DNA from: CAWATG01 sp963785035
GTDB taxonomy: Bacteria > Actinomycetota > Acidimicrobiia > IMCC26256 > CAWATG01
Assembly (NCBI GenBank): GCA_963785035.1
Contig: CAWATG010000004.1
Coordinates: 186,001-250,000, forward strand
Direction: 5' to 3'
DNA length: 64,000 nucleotides
In this document: piece after piece, positions 28,071 to 36,811 of the stretch
Position numbering within the stretch: position 1 is the first letter of the stretch
Layout of the letters: every line of letters starts with the position of its first letter
The notes under the pieces: model-generated
Database searches by the model: none
What the model was told of the DNA's origin: nothing
What the model saw: the letters and a program-made list of their open reading frames with translations, nothing else
Made by a program: the position numbers and the translations under genes

Positions 28071-28952
28071 CGATGAATTTGGAGATGGTCGGTCAGAACT
28101 TCGGGAAGCTCGAGGCTTCCTGGACCCAGGACCAGGTCATCCTCTACGCGTTAGGCGTCGGGTGTAGCTGGGACGAGCTCGGCTTCGTCACCGAGAACTC
28201 GATCGATGTTCCGTTGCAGGTGCTTCCCACCTTTCCCCGTTGTCGTGGGCGCAACCGGTGGTCCCGGTGCGGGCAGCGAGGGTGGCGTGGAAGGTGGCCT
28301 CTCCGCCCTTGGTGACTTCCACCTGTCGCAGATCGTGCACGGCGAGCAGGGCGTCGAGCTTTTCGGCGCGCTGCCGACCTCCGGCGACGTGATCGGCGTG
28401 AGCAGGGTCACCGGGATCTACGACAAGGGCAGCGGCGCGCTCGTGGCAATGGAGAGCGAGGCCACCGATCCTGCAACCGGTGATCTGCGTTGGAAGAGCC
28501 GCATGTCGATCTTCGTGAAGGGTGAAGGCGGCTTCGGTGGTGACCGGGGTCCCTCCGCTGCAGCGGCGGCGCCGCCGGCCCGTTCGGCGGACCATGTCGT
28601 CGTGTACCAGACGAGGGTCGATCAGACGCTGCTCTATCGGCTGAGCGGCGACCGCAATCCGCTGCACTCGGACCCGAGCTTCGCGAAGATGGCGGGTTTC
28701 GACCGCCCGATCAACCACGGTCTCAATACGTTCGGCTTCACCGGACGCGCGCTCCTGCACCGCCTCTGCGGTTCCGACCCGGCGCGCTTTCGCGGGATGG
28801 ACGGACGTTTCTCGGCGCCGTGCTATCCCGGAGACACCCTTACGATCCGTATCTGGGTGACAGAGCCGGGTCGTGCGGTGTTCACGACCGAGACCCAACG
28901 TGGTGAGATCGTTCTGGACCGCGGAGTCTGTACCTTCGACCCCGTGGGCTGA
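28067..28952 (+). CDS. MaoC-family (R)-specific enoyl-CoA hydratase, one frameshift
   Basis: Two hot-dog domains. The N-terminal half (TQDQVILYALGVGCSWDEL) leaves frame in a CCCC run at 28235-28238; deleting one C gives LPTFPVVVGATGG and a ~295-codon gene. The C-terminal half has the hydratase-2 motif YRLSGDRNPLHSDPSFA with the catalytic Asp/His, then GFDRPINHGLNTFG. It adds water to trans-2-enoyl-CoA to give the (R)-3-hydroxy product, as in peroxisomal and actinobacterial sterol degradation (Hsd4/ChsH-like enzymes). It overlaps the preceding flavoprotein gene by 4 nt. Confidence 0.87.
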
Positions 28953-28967
28953 CACGCGGGCCTTCCT

Positions 28968-29015
28968 ACTGGTGTCGATGTGACACCAGTGACTGCCATC
29001 GTGCAACGTTGCACG
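28968..29015. promoter_or_regulatory. Tandem palindromes before the CoA-transferase pair
   Basis: ACTGGTGTC-GATGT-GACACCAGT (28968-28990) is a perfect 9-bp inverted repeat 15 nt after the hydratase stop. CGTGCAACGTTGCACG (29000-29015) is a perfect 16-bp palindrome 41 nt before the next ATG. The first could be an intrinsic stem or an operator; the second has the size of a TetR-type operator. Confidence 0.55.
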
Positions 29016-29056
29016 GCGCCAGGCCGCGGCGAGTTTGTCGAGGGGAGGATCCGAAC

Positions 29057-30340
29057 ATGGCAGAGAGTCCGATGAGTGCCGACGGCCGAGGGGCGGCCGC
29101 GAGGGCACTGAGCCATGTTCGGATCTGCGACTTCAGCGGGCAGCTCGCAGGCGCCGGCGCCACCAGGTATCTCGCGGCAATGGGTGCCGAAGTCATCAGG
29201 GTCGAAGATCCGGTAAGGCGCGGCCGCTGGGACATTCTGCGCGGTATGGCCCCGTTCGTCGACAAGCGTCGTGGTATCGAGTTCGGCGGGGCGTTCAACA
29301 ATCACAACGTCGAGAAGCTCGGCATCACGGTCAACATGCGCACCGAGCGCGGCCGCGAGCTGCTGCGTGCGCTGATCGCGCAGTGTGACGTCGTGACCGA
29401 GAACTTCTCCGCCGGCGTGATGACCCGTTTCGGTCTGTCCTATGAGGACTTGCGAGCGATCAGGCCCGACATCATCTACGTATCCAACTGCGGTTTCGGT
29501 CAGACGGGTCCATACAAGGAGTTCAAGACGTGGGGCCCGATCGTGCAGGCATGCTGTGGTCTCACGGCGGGCTCGGGTGTCGCGGGTCAACCGTTGGCAG
29601 GCTGGGGCTACTCGTACATGGACCACCACGGCGGCAATTTCATGGCCATTGCGGTGCTCGCAGCGTTGCTGCATCGTTCGCGGACCGGCGAGGGTCAGTG
29701 GGTTGACATGTCATGCACCGAGGCGGGCGCAACACTGAACGGACCCGAGGTCCTCGACTACACCGTGAACGGTCGGCCCCTGCGTCGCGAGGGTCGACCC
29801 GATAGCAATCACTCCCAGCACCCGGCGATGGCGCCGCACAACATCTACGCAGCCGCCGGTGATGACGAATGGGTCGCAATCGCGTGTCGTGACGACGCAG
29901 ACTGGAAAGCACTTGTGCGGGGTCATCGACGAGCCGTTCACGGCCGACTGAGAAGCGTTTTGCCAACCCGTGATGGGCGTCTGGCACATGAGAGTGACCT
30001 CGACGCGTTGCTCGGCCGCGTGGACCGCGACACGCGAGATCGCCACGACATCGCAGCGCGGCTTCAGGCTGCGGGTGTTCCTGCCGCGATCGTTGCGACG
30101 CCAGAAGATCGAGTCGAGCACGATCCCGGCACTGCCGAATGGGGTTTGTGGCCGGTTGCGCATCATCTCGAAATGGGTGACGTCCGCGTCGACGGCATCC
30201 CCATCCACCTTTCCGAGACCGACTGGCACATCGAATCCGGGGCGCCACTGCTCGGTCAGCACAATCACGACGTCTTCACACGTCTGTTGGGTTTGAGCGC
30301 TGCCGACATCGACGCGCTGGCGACCGAGGGCGTCATATGA
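29057..30340 (+). CDS. CaiB/BaiF CoA-transferase, likely subunit of a two-gene enzyme
   Basis: 427 residues. The fold marks are clear: VRICDFSGQLAGAGATRYLA, VTENFSAGVMTRFGL, YVSNCGFGQTGPYKE. At the catalytic Asp position the sequence reads KTWGPIVQACCGL, apparently without Asp. The next gene overlaps by ATGA and is a second CaiB-like protein that keeps the Asp, a layout like the BbsE/BbsF heteromer of toluene degradation. Around 29921-29990 and 30010-30040 the translation loses family similarity and then regains frame, which suggests pairs of compensating indels. GGAGG precedes ATG 29057 by 8 nt. Confidence 0.84.
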   Translation: MAESPMSADGRGAAARALSHVRICDFSGQLAGAGATRYLAAMGAEVIRVEDPVRRGRWDILRGMAPFVDKRRGIEFGGAFNNHNVEKLGITVNMRTERGRELLRALIAQCDVVTENFSAGVMTRFGLSYEDLRAIRPDIIYVSNCGFGQTGPYKEFKTWGPIVQACCGLTAGSGVAGQPLAGWGYSYMDHHGGNFMAIAVLAALLHRSRTGEGQWVDMSCTEAGATLNGPEVLDYTVNGRPLRREGRPDSNHSQHPAMAPHNIYAAAGDDEWVAIACRDDADWKALVRGHRRAVHGRLRSVLPTRDGRLAHESDLDALLGRVDRDTRDRHDIAARLQAAGVPAAIVATPEDRVEHDPGTAEWGLWPVAHHLEMGDVRVDGIPIHLSETDWHIESGAPLLGQHNHDVFTRLLGLSAADIDALATEGVI

Positions 30341-31581
30341 GCGCAGCAGAATCGCAGCGACCAGGACCGCTCGCCGGCACGCGGGTGGTGGAGCTCGCCA
30401 GCGAGCATGGCGCGTTCGCAGGCAAGCAACTCGCCGACCTCGGCGCCGACGTCATCCTCGTCGAGCCGCCTGGCGGTCACCCGAGCCGTTGGTTCGAGCC
30501 ATTTCTCGAGGATGAACCCGGTCTCGAGCGCGGCCTCTTCTGGTGGCACTACAACACGTCCAAGCGCGGCGTGACCCTCGACCTTGCCGGCGAACCTGAG
30601 GTCTTCCGTTCACTTGTGCGAACCGCAGACGTCGTGCTCGAAGGTGAACCGCCCTCGGCGCTGGCAACACTGGGCATCGATCACGACACGCTGCGTGCCG
30701 AGTGTCCGGGGCTGGTGTGGGTATCGATCACGCCGTTCGGGCGCACGAACTCACGTGCCGCGGAGCAGGCAACGGATCTGACGGTGCTCGCGGGTGGTGG
30801 GCCCGTCTGGAGCTGTGGTTATGACGACCACAGTCTGGCACCCGTACGAGGTGGTGGAAACCAGGGATACCAAACGGCGTGCCTGTGGGCGGTGATGGGC
30901 ACGCTCACCGCGTTGGTGCACCGCGACGTTTCCGGTCTGGGTCAACATGTCGACGTCAGCATGCATGCCGCCGCGAATGTCACGACCGAAGCGGGAAGTT
31001 ACGAATGGCTGGTCGCCAAGAAGACCGTGAAGCGCCAAACCGGCCGTCACGCGTCGGTGTGGCCGACGATGCCCGTCATGTTGCGCAGCGCCGATGGTCG
31101 TGACGTGACGACGGGATTTCCACCGCGCTCACCGAAGGAGTTCGCCACACTGTTGGACTGGCTCGAACTCATCGGTGCGACCGAAGAGTTCCCCGAGCTT
31201 GCCTTTCTGCAGATGGGCACCGAAGGCGATGGCATCAACTTCTCGGATCTCGGTGTCGACCCGGTCGTCACCGAGATCTTCGGCGCGGGACGCGCAGCGC
31301 TGTCCTTCATCGCGTCGCGTGTGTCGGGTTATGAATTCTTCACGGGAGCACAGCGGCGTGGCCTCGCCTGCGGGCTCGTGTACTCACCCGAGGATGTGAT
31401 GAACGATCCGCACTTTATCGACCGCGGCTTTCCCGTCGAGTTGTACCACTCCGCACTCGATCGAACAGTGACGTATCCAGGCGCGCCGTTCATCTCGGCG
31501 GTCTCGCCGTGGCGGCTGAGCCGTCCGGCTCCCCAACTTGGTGAACACGACGAAGAGATTCTCGGCCCACTGCGGGCGTGA
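30337..31581 (+). CDS. CaiB/BaiF CoA-transferase, second subunit
   Basis: 414 residues, beginning in the stop codon of the preceding transferase. Opening VVELASEHGAFAGKQLADLG; Asp-bearing motif AEQATDLTVLAGGGPVW; C-terminal GAPFISAVSPWRLSRPAP with the usual LGEHDEEIL ending. ADVVLEG replaces the standard ADVLIEG. With its partner it may move CoA between a donor thioester and a catabolic acid. The pair is followed by an SDR and an amidohydrolase in the same direction, with short gaps. Confidence 0.86.
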   Translation: MSAAESQRPGPLAGTRVVELASEHGAFAGKQLADLGADVILVEPPGGHPSRWFEPFLEDEPGLERGLFWWHYNTSKRGVTLDLAGEPEVFRSLVRTADVVLEGEPPSALATLGIDHDTLRAECPGLVWVSITPFGRTNSRAAEQATDLTVLAGGGPVWSCGYDDHSLAPVRGGGNQGYQTACLWAVMGTLTALVHRDVSGLGQHVDVSMHAAANVTTEAGSYEWLVAKKTVKRQTGRHASVWPTMPVMLRSADGRDVTTGFPPRSPKEFATLLDWLELIGATEEFPELAFLQMGTEGDGINFSDLGVDPVVTEIFGAGRAALSFIASRVSGYEFFTGAQRRGLACGLVYSPEDVMNDPHFIDRGFPVELYHSALDRTVTYPGAPFISAVSPWRLSRPAPQLGEHDEEILGPLRA

Positions 31582-31618
31582 ACACGACAGCAGCGACATA
31601 ACCAGAAGGAGAACGACC

Positions 31619-32389
31619 ATGGGACGACTCGATGGCAAGGTGGCGCTCATCTCCGGCGGAGCCCGAGGTCAAGGTGCAGAGGAAGGGCGCCGTTTCGCGG
31701 CTGAAGGCGCGAAGGTCGTGCTCGGCGACGTGCTTGACGATGAGGGCAAGGCGGTCGCTGCCGAGATCGGCGCCAACGCTGCCTATGTGCACCTTGATGT
31801 CACCAGTCAGGACAGTTGGCGTGAAGCTGTTGCAGCGACGGAGAAGGAGTTCGGCTCGCTCAATGTCCTGATCAACAACGCCGGGATCGTGCGCTTCACT
31901 CCCGTCAACGATTCGAAGGCCACGGCCGACGATTACCGCGACGTCATCAATGTCAACCAGGTCGGCGTGTTTTTCGGAATGGGTGCGGTGGTCGAGCCGA
32001 TGACGCGCGCCGGCGGCGGATCGATCATCAACATCTCCTCGATCGACGGACTCGTCGGTATGCCTGGTGTCGCGGCGTATGTGTCGAGCAAGTTCGCGGT
32101 GCGAGGCATGACGAAGGTCGCGGCGTTGGAGTTGGCGGACCGTAAGATCCGTGCGAATTCGATCCACCCCGGCTACATCGACACGCCGATGGTGCGCGGC
32201 TCGGGAATCGGTGATTTCGAAGCGTCGCCGCTGGCGAAGTCTGTCCCATGGCATCGCCTCGGCACAGTGACCGAGATCGCGCATCTCGCGGTGTTTCTTG
32301 CGTCCGATGAGAGCAGCTACTGCACGGGTTCGGAGTTCGTGATCGACGGTGGCGTCACCGCAGGGATCAATCCGATGGGGATGGCCTGA
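31619..32389 (+). CDS. Short-chain dehydrogenase/reductase
   Basis: 256 residues of a classical SDR. Cofactor loop LISGGARGQGAEEGRRF, LINNAGIVRF, catalytic Ser in INISSIDGL and YxxxK in AAYVSSKFAVRG, ending in VIDGGVTAG. It resembles 3-alpha/20-beta-hydroxysteroid and 3-ketoacyl-type dehydrogenases. AAGGAG lies 8 nt before ATG 31619. Its position between CoA-transferases and an amidohydrolase suggests oxidation of a hydroxyacyl-CoA or ring hydroxyl. Confidence 0.9.
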   Translation: MGRLDGKVALISGGARGQGAEEGRRFAAEGAKVVLGDVLDDEGKAVAAEIGANAAYVHLDVTSQDSWREAVAATEKEFGSLNVLINNAGIVRFTPVNDSKATADDYRDVINVNQVGVFFGMGAVVEPMTRAGGGSIINISSIDGLVGMPGVAAYVSSKFAVRGMTKVAALELADRKIRANSIHPGYIDTPMVRGSGIGDFEASPLAKSVPWHRLGTVTEIAHLAVFLASDESSYCTGSEFVIDGGVTAGINPMGMA

Positions 32390-32432
32390 GCAAGTCGAGC
32401 CGGCTGGCGTGAGACTCGACGGGGGGTTCGTT

Positions 32433-33521
32433 ATGCGGGTCGTGTCCGCGGATAGTCATGTCGTCGAGCCGCGCGACCTGTGGGTTGCGCGAATGGGTGA
32501 CGGACCGTTCGCGGCACGCGCTCCGCATATCGTCGACCATGAACGTCACGGCGATCTGTTCATCGTCGACGGTGCGCGTCCGATACCCGTCTCGTTGTAC
32601 GGCGCTGCAGGCAAAGCTTCATCGGCATTGCGTTACAGCGGTGATCACATCGAGGATCTGCGTGCGGGTGGCTGGGATCCGGTTGCCCGTCTCGTCGACA
32701 TGGACACTGATGGCGTGAGCGCAGAGGTGCTGTATCCGTCGATCGGTATGACGGTCGCCGGTGTCGCAGATTTCGATTACCAGTTGGCGTGTGTGCAGGC
32801 ATACAACGACTGGCTGATCGAGTTCTGCGGGCAGGGTAAGGGTCGCCTCGGTGGATTGGCCATGGTGCCGACCTTCGATGTCGACGTCGCTATCGCCGAG
32901 ACGCGACGCGCCCATGCGCTCGGTCTACGTGGCGTGCTGCTCCCCGGGCTACCGCCGAGTGGCCACTATGCGGAGGCACGCTTCGATCCGCTTTGGTTGC
33001 AGGTCGCGTCGTTGGGTATGCCGGTGTCGTTTCACATCCTCACTGGGGGAGGCGACGGTGATGTCACGCTCGGCTCGGGTCTTCGGATGATGTTCTTCAT
33101 GTCGGTTGTTCATGCCATCCAGCAGACGATCTCCCTGCTGATCTTCGGTGGAGTGTTCGACAGGCATCCGACACTCCAGGTTGTCTCGGCCGAGCATGAC
33201 GCAGGTTGGGTCGCCCACTTCGGGTACCGCCTCGATCAGAAGTACGGGCGATTCGCCGCGTCCGACACAGACCGCCTCGAACTCGAACCCAGTGAATACC
33301 TTCGCCGCAACGTGTTCTTCACGTTCCAGGACGATCCATGGGCTGTGGTCACGCGTGATGGGCCGGGTGCATCGCAGTTGATGTGGGCGAGTGATTACCC
33401 GCACAGCGACTCGACCTGGCCGCATTCGCGTGAGGTCATCGACCGCGATTTCGTCGGTGTTGATGCAGGCGAAGTTGCCGCGATCGTCGGTGGCAACGCC
33501 CAGCGGCTCTACCAGATCTAG
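32433..33521 (+). CDS. Amidohydrolase-2 family metal-dependent hydrolase
   Basis: 362 residues, opening VVSADSHVVEPRDLWVARM with the HxxE metal motif, then PVSFHILTGGG, VVSAEHDAGWVAHF, and the terminal WASDYPHSDSTWPHS. It groups with the paralogue at 19796 by that ending. ATG 32433 follows GGGGGG; the longer in-frame reading runs into the preceding SDR. It overlaps the convergent flavodoxin-like gene by 4 nt. Confidence 0.88.
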   Translation: MRVVSADSHVVEPRDLWVARMGDGPFAARAPHIVDHERHGDLFIVDGARPIPVSLYGAAGKASSALRYSGDHIEDLRAGGWDPVARLVDMDTDGVSAEVLYPSIGMTVAGVADFDYQLACVQAYNDWLIEFCGQGKGRLGGLAMVPTFDVDVAIAETRRAHALGLRGVLLPGLPPSGHYAEARFDPLWLQVASLGMPVSFHILTGGGDGDVTLGSGLRMMFFMSVVHAIQQTISLLIFGGVFDRHPTLQVVSAEHDAGWVAHFGYRLDQKYGRFAASDTDRLELEPSEYLRRNVFFTFQDDPWAVVTRDGPGASQLMWASDYPHSDSTWPHSREVIDRDFVGVDAGEVAAIVGGNAQRLYQI

Positions 33522-33971
33522 TTCGCGAGCCCGGCGGCGAGTCGCGGCTCCGAGTTCCCAGCATGCTTGGAGATCAGCCTGGCTCGGTTCGCCCAGAACT
33601 GTGAGTGGTGCCTGCGCGCGCTGCCAGCGCAATCCCGTCGTGATGGATTCGATAGCACGCCACGCGCCGGTGGTGTCGCTGTTGCCGTGGACGTACGCGC
33701 CATAGGGTCGTTGGGTAGTCGCTTCGAGACACGGGTAATAGATGGTGTCGAAGAAGTGCTTGAGCGCACCGGAGATGTAGCCAAGGTTCGCGGGTGTCCC
33801 GAGCAGGTATCCGTCGGCCTCGAGCGCATCGACCGGCGTTGCAACAAGCGCCACGCGTGCCACGACCGTGACGCCCGCGATCTGCGGATCGGTTGCACCG
33901 GACATCACCGCGTCGAACATTGCGTGCGTCGCCGGTGAGGTGGTGTGGTGAACGATCAGCAGCGTTGGCAC
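33518..33971 (-). CDS. Flavodoxin/NAD(P)H-dependent oxidoreductase family, one frameshift at the C-terminus
   Basis: About 150 residues: MPTLLIVHHTTSPATHAMF gives the first strand and FMN phosphate loop; GYLLGTPANLGYISGALKHF and AYVHGNSDTTGAW are the FMN-contacting loops. In the given frame the protein runs on far beyond family length. Dropping the base at 33542 yields GAALAAGLAN and a stop at 33518, a normal end. It could reduce a flavoprotein or quinone partner. It is the last gene of the minus-strand run that begins with the thiolase-like gene. Confidence 0.78.
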
Positions 33972-33977
33972 AGCCGG

Positions 33978-35234
33978 TCAGTTGATCACGCCGTCGGCAC
34001 GGAGCGACGTCAGCGCAGCGGTATCGAGTCCAAGCTCTGCAGCCAAGACGTCGTCGGTGTGCTCACCCAACCACGGGACGCGCAGCTCGGGACCCTCTGC
34101 CATCTTCGAGAGTTTCACCGGATTGCCCGGCACGAGCACTGGTTGTTCGACCCCGTCGGTGCGCGGCATCTCGACCAGCATGTGATGCGCGGCGACGTGT
34201 GGGTCGTTCACCACGTCGACGGCGGCAAAGCACGGCGCCGAAGCGACACCGGCACCACTCAATGCCGTTGCAGCATCGAGCTTGGTGAGCGACGCTGCCC
34301 ATCCTTCGAGTCCGGGCCGGATGATGTCTTCGAGGTGTGTGCCCCAACCAGCGCGTGTGGCGAGTCGCTCGTCTGTGAGCCATTCGTCGTGGCCGATGAT
34401 CCGAGCGAGCCGTTCGAACTGGTGTTCACGCGCGATCTGGATGACGAACCAACCATCCGATGCGCGGAATGCATTGATGAGCCCGGTCTTCGGACGAGGC
34501 TTTTCGGGATCGAACTCCATACCCATCGACCACCAGTTGGGAACGAGATCGGCCATCGCGACCATCGCGTCGAACATGGCAATGTCGACATGTTGTCCGA
34601 GTCCGGTTCGGTCGCGGTGGCGCAACGCAGCGAGTACACCAATCGTGGCGTAGAGCGCCGAGGCGATGTCGCCCAACGCTCCGGACGGATTGATCTGGGG
34701 TGGTTGACCGGGCTGGCGGGAGTATTCGTACAAGCCTGACATGGCCTCGGCGACGCAGGCATAGGCCGGCCAGTCCTTATAGGGCGTGTCGTCGGTGTTG
34801 CCGAAACCCGAGACCGACACGTAGATCAGCGACGGGTGCAACTCACTCAGGGCGCTGTAGCCGAGGCCGAGGCGATCCATGGTGCCGGGTGTGAAGTTCT
34901 CGCCGACGATGTCGAACTTTCCGGCAAGTTCCTTGAACAGTTCGCGACCGCGTTCGCTCTTCAGGTCGAGGCCGACACTGCGTTTCGAGAAGTTGTTACG
35001 CAAGAAGGTTGCGCCAACACGTCGCCCGTCGGGGTCGGTCATCGCGGGCATTGCGCCTCGGCCGGACTCGCCGTTGACGGGATGCTCAACCTTGACAACG
35101 TCCGCGCCGAGACGTCCCAGGAGTTGCGTGGCGTACGGCAAGGCCTGCATCTGTTCGGCGGCGAGGACGCGTACGCCTTCGAGTGGCTTTCCGTACTGGC
35201 TTGCCGAGGCGTTCGCGATATCACCGATCTTCAC
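33978..35234 (-). CDS. CaiB/BaiF CoA-transferase family protein
   Basis: 418 residues. VRVLAAEQMQALPYATQLLGRLG, GENFTPGTMDRLGLGY, VSVSGFGNTDD and the C-terminal LGEHTDDVL mark the fold. At the catalytic Asp position it reads DWPAYACVAEAMSGLYEY, with Ala where active transferases have Asp (aligned by eye). GTG 35234 comes just after the upstream ligase stop (35239), with AAGGA as ribosome site. It could still be active with another residue, or be a partner or racemase-like protein. Confidence 0.86.
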   Translation of the reverse strand: MKIGDIANASASQYGKPLEGVRVLAAEQMQALPYATQLLGRLGADVVKVEHPVNGESGRGAMPAMTDPDGRRVGATFLRNNFSKRSVGLDLKSERGRELFKELAGKFDIVGENFTPGTMDRLGLGYSALSELHPSLIYVSVSGFGNTDDTPYKDWPAYACVAEAMSGLYEYSRQPGQPPQINPSGALGDIASALYATIGVLAALRHRDRTGLGQHVDIAMFDAMVAMADLVPNWWSMGMEFDPEKPRPKTGLINAFRASDGWFVIQIAREHQFERLARIIGHDEWLTDERLATRAGWGTHLEDIIRPGLEGWAASLTKLDAATALSGAGVASAPCFAAVDVVNDPHVAAHHMLVEMPRTDGVEQPVLVPGNPVKLSKMAEGPELRVPWLGEHTDDVLAAELGLDTAALTSLRADGVIN

Positions 35235-35238
35235 GTGT

Positions 35239-36801
35239 TCATCCTTGGGTTTGGGGGGTGGTCTGAGGTGTGGCCGCAAAGGCCGAGGCGTCGCGCCACA
35301 GCTCGTCGCGTAGACGTGTGCGGAGCACTTTGCCGGTTGGGTCACGAGGAATCTCATCGATCACATCGATACGCCTCGGTCGTTTGTAGCCCGCGAGATG
35401 TTCGGTGCAGGCCATCGCGACCTCGGTCAGGACGCGCTCTTCGTCGACGTCGGGTGCGAACGCAATGAAGGCGACGACTTCCTCGCCGCGTTCCTCATGC
35501 GGTGCGCTCGTGACGCACGTGTCGGCGACGCCGTCGACCTCCGCGATGACCGCTTCGATCTCTGCCGGGTACACGTTCACGCCCGAGGTGATGATCACCT
35601 CTGACTTACGTCCTGAGATATAGAGGTATTGATCCTCGTCGACCCAACCGATGTCGCCTGCGGTGAACTTGTTGCCCAAGTACGCGCTGTCGGTCTTGTC
35701 GGCGTCGTTGAGGTATTCGAACGTGCGTTGGGCAGGATCCTCGAAGTAGACACGACCCTCGGTCCCTGGAGGAAGGGGTTCGTCATCGTCGCCGAGGATC
35801 ACGATGTGTCGACCGAGCAATGCCCGTCCGACAGTGCCAGGTCGTGCCTGCCATTCTTCGGTTGTCGCGATGGTCATGCCGCCTTCGGTGAAGCCGAAGT
35901 ACTCCGTGAAGATGGGGCCCCACCAGTCGATCATCGCGGCTTTCAGTTCACGTGAGCAGGGTTCACCGCCGTGCAGGACACGCCGAAGCGCAGGGGCGGC
36001 AAAGCGTGCACGACGCTCGGCGGGAAGTGCCAAGAGTTGACGGAACATCGACGGGACCATGATCGTCGATGCGATGCCCGTTTCGAGGAGGTCCAGGGTC
36101 TCCGCGGCATCCCAACGTTCGAGGATTCGCATGGGCGCGCCCGCCGCGAGTGCGCCCAGTGCGAAGGCCAGCGGTGCGCCATGGAAAAGTCGCGACACCA
36201 CGAGGTGTGGTCCGTCGCTGGGAATACCCAGCACGCCCGAGAACTGGGAGCTGCCCGCAAACAAGGTCACGTACGGCGTCGTGCCCGATCCCGTGTGACG
36301 CACTCCCTTGGGACGGCCCGTCGTGCCGGACGTGTAGGACAGACGCCATCCGCACCGGTCCGCCGGCAGTGGCGCGTCTCCCGATGCGTTCAGCCACGAC
36401 TCATAGCTGCTGTCGGGCGCCGTGCTGTCCAGGTCGATGACCGGTACACCGCGTTCGAGCGCGGCTGCCCGTGCGGCGGGAACATCAGTGACGACCAATC
36501 GCGTCGACGCGTCATCGAGGAGGTACGTGATCTCGCTTTGGGTCCAATTGGCCTTCACCGGTGTGACGACCATCCCGGCGCGTTGCGCGCCGATCAGTAC
36601 TTCGATGAACTCGACACGGTTCGAAGCAACCAGCGCTACGTGCGAGGCGGGCTCAATACCGAGCGCCTCGCAGCCGTTGCCCACGGCATTGCTGCGTGAC
36701 TCGAGCTCACCCCATGTGCGCTGACGGGTGCCGTCATCGAGGGCGAGGTCGTCGGGGCCGCGTCCTGTTGTGGCCCAGAGTGGCCCTGCGAGCTGTGTCA
36801 T
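35239..36801 (-). CDS. Acyl-CoA synthetase (FadD-like AMP ligase)
   Basis: 520 residues, unbroken, with all ANL motifs: SYTSGTTGRPKGVRHTG, EYFGFTEGGMT, FTAGDIGWVDEDQYLYI, and RDPTGKVLRTRLRDELW with the catalytic Lys. It makes an acyl-adenylate and then the CoA thioester. It is tightly packed between a second ligase (36812-38348) and a CoA-transferase, which suggests a single operon reading thiolase-like, ligase, ligase, transferase, flavodoxin. Confidence 0.9.
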   Translation of the reverse strand: MTQLAGPLWATTGRGPDDLALDDGTRQRTWGELESRSNAVGNGCEALGIEPASHVALVASNRVEFIEVLIGAQRAGMVVTPVKANWTQSEITYLLDDASTRLVVTDVPAARAAALERGVPVIDLDSTAPDSSYESWLNASGDAPLPADRCGWRLSYTSGTTGRPKGVRHTGSGTTPYVTLFAGSSQFSGVLGIPSDGPHLVVSRLFHGAPLAFALGALAAGAPMRILERWDAAETLDLLETGIASTIMVPSMFRQLLALPAERRARFAAPALRRVLHGGEPCSRELKAAMIDWWGPIFTEYFGFTEGGMTIATTEEWQARPGTVGRALLGRHIVILGDDDEPLPPGTEGRVYFEDPAQRTFEYLNDADKTDSAYLGNKFTAGDIGWVDEDQYLYISGRKSEVIITSGVNVYPAEIEAVIAEVDGVADTCVTSAPHEERGEEVVAFIAFAPDVDEERVLTEVAMACTEHLAGYKRPRRIDVIDEIPRDPTGKVLRTRLRDELWRDASAFAATPQTTPQTQG

Positions 36802-36811
36802 AGGAGCGCCG

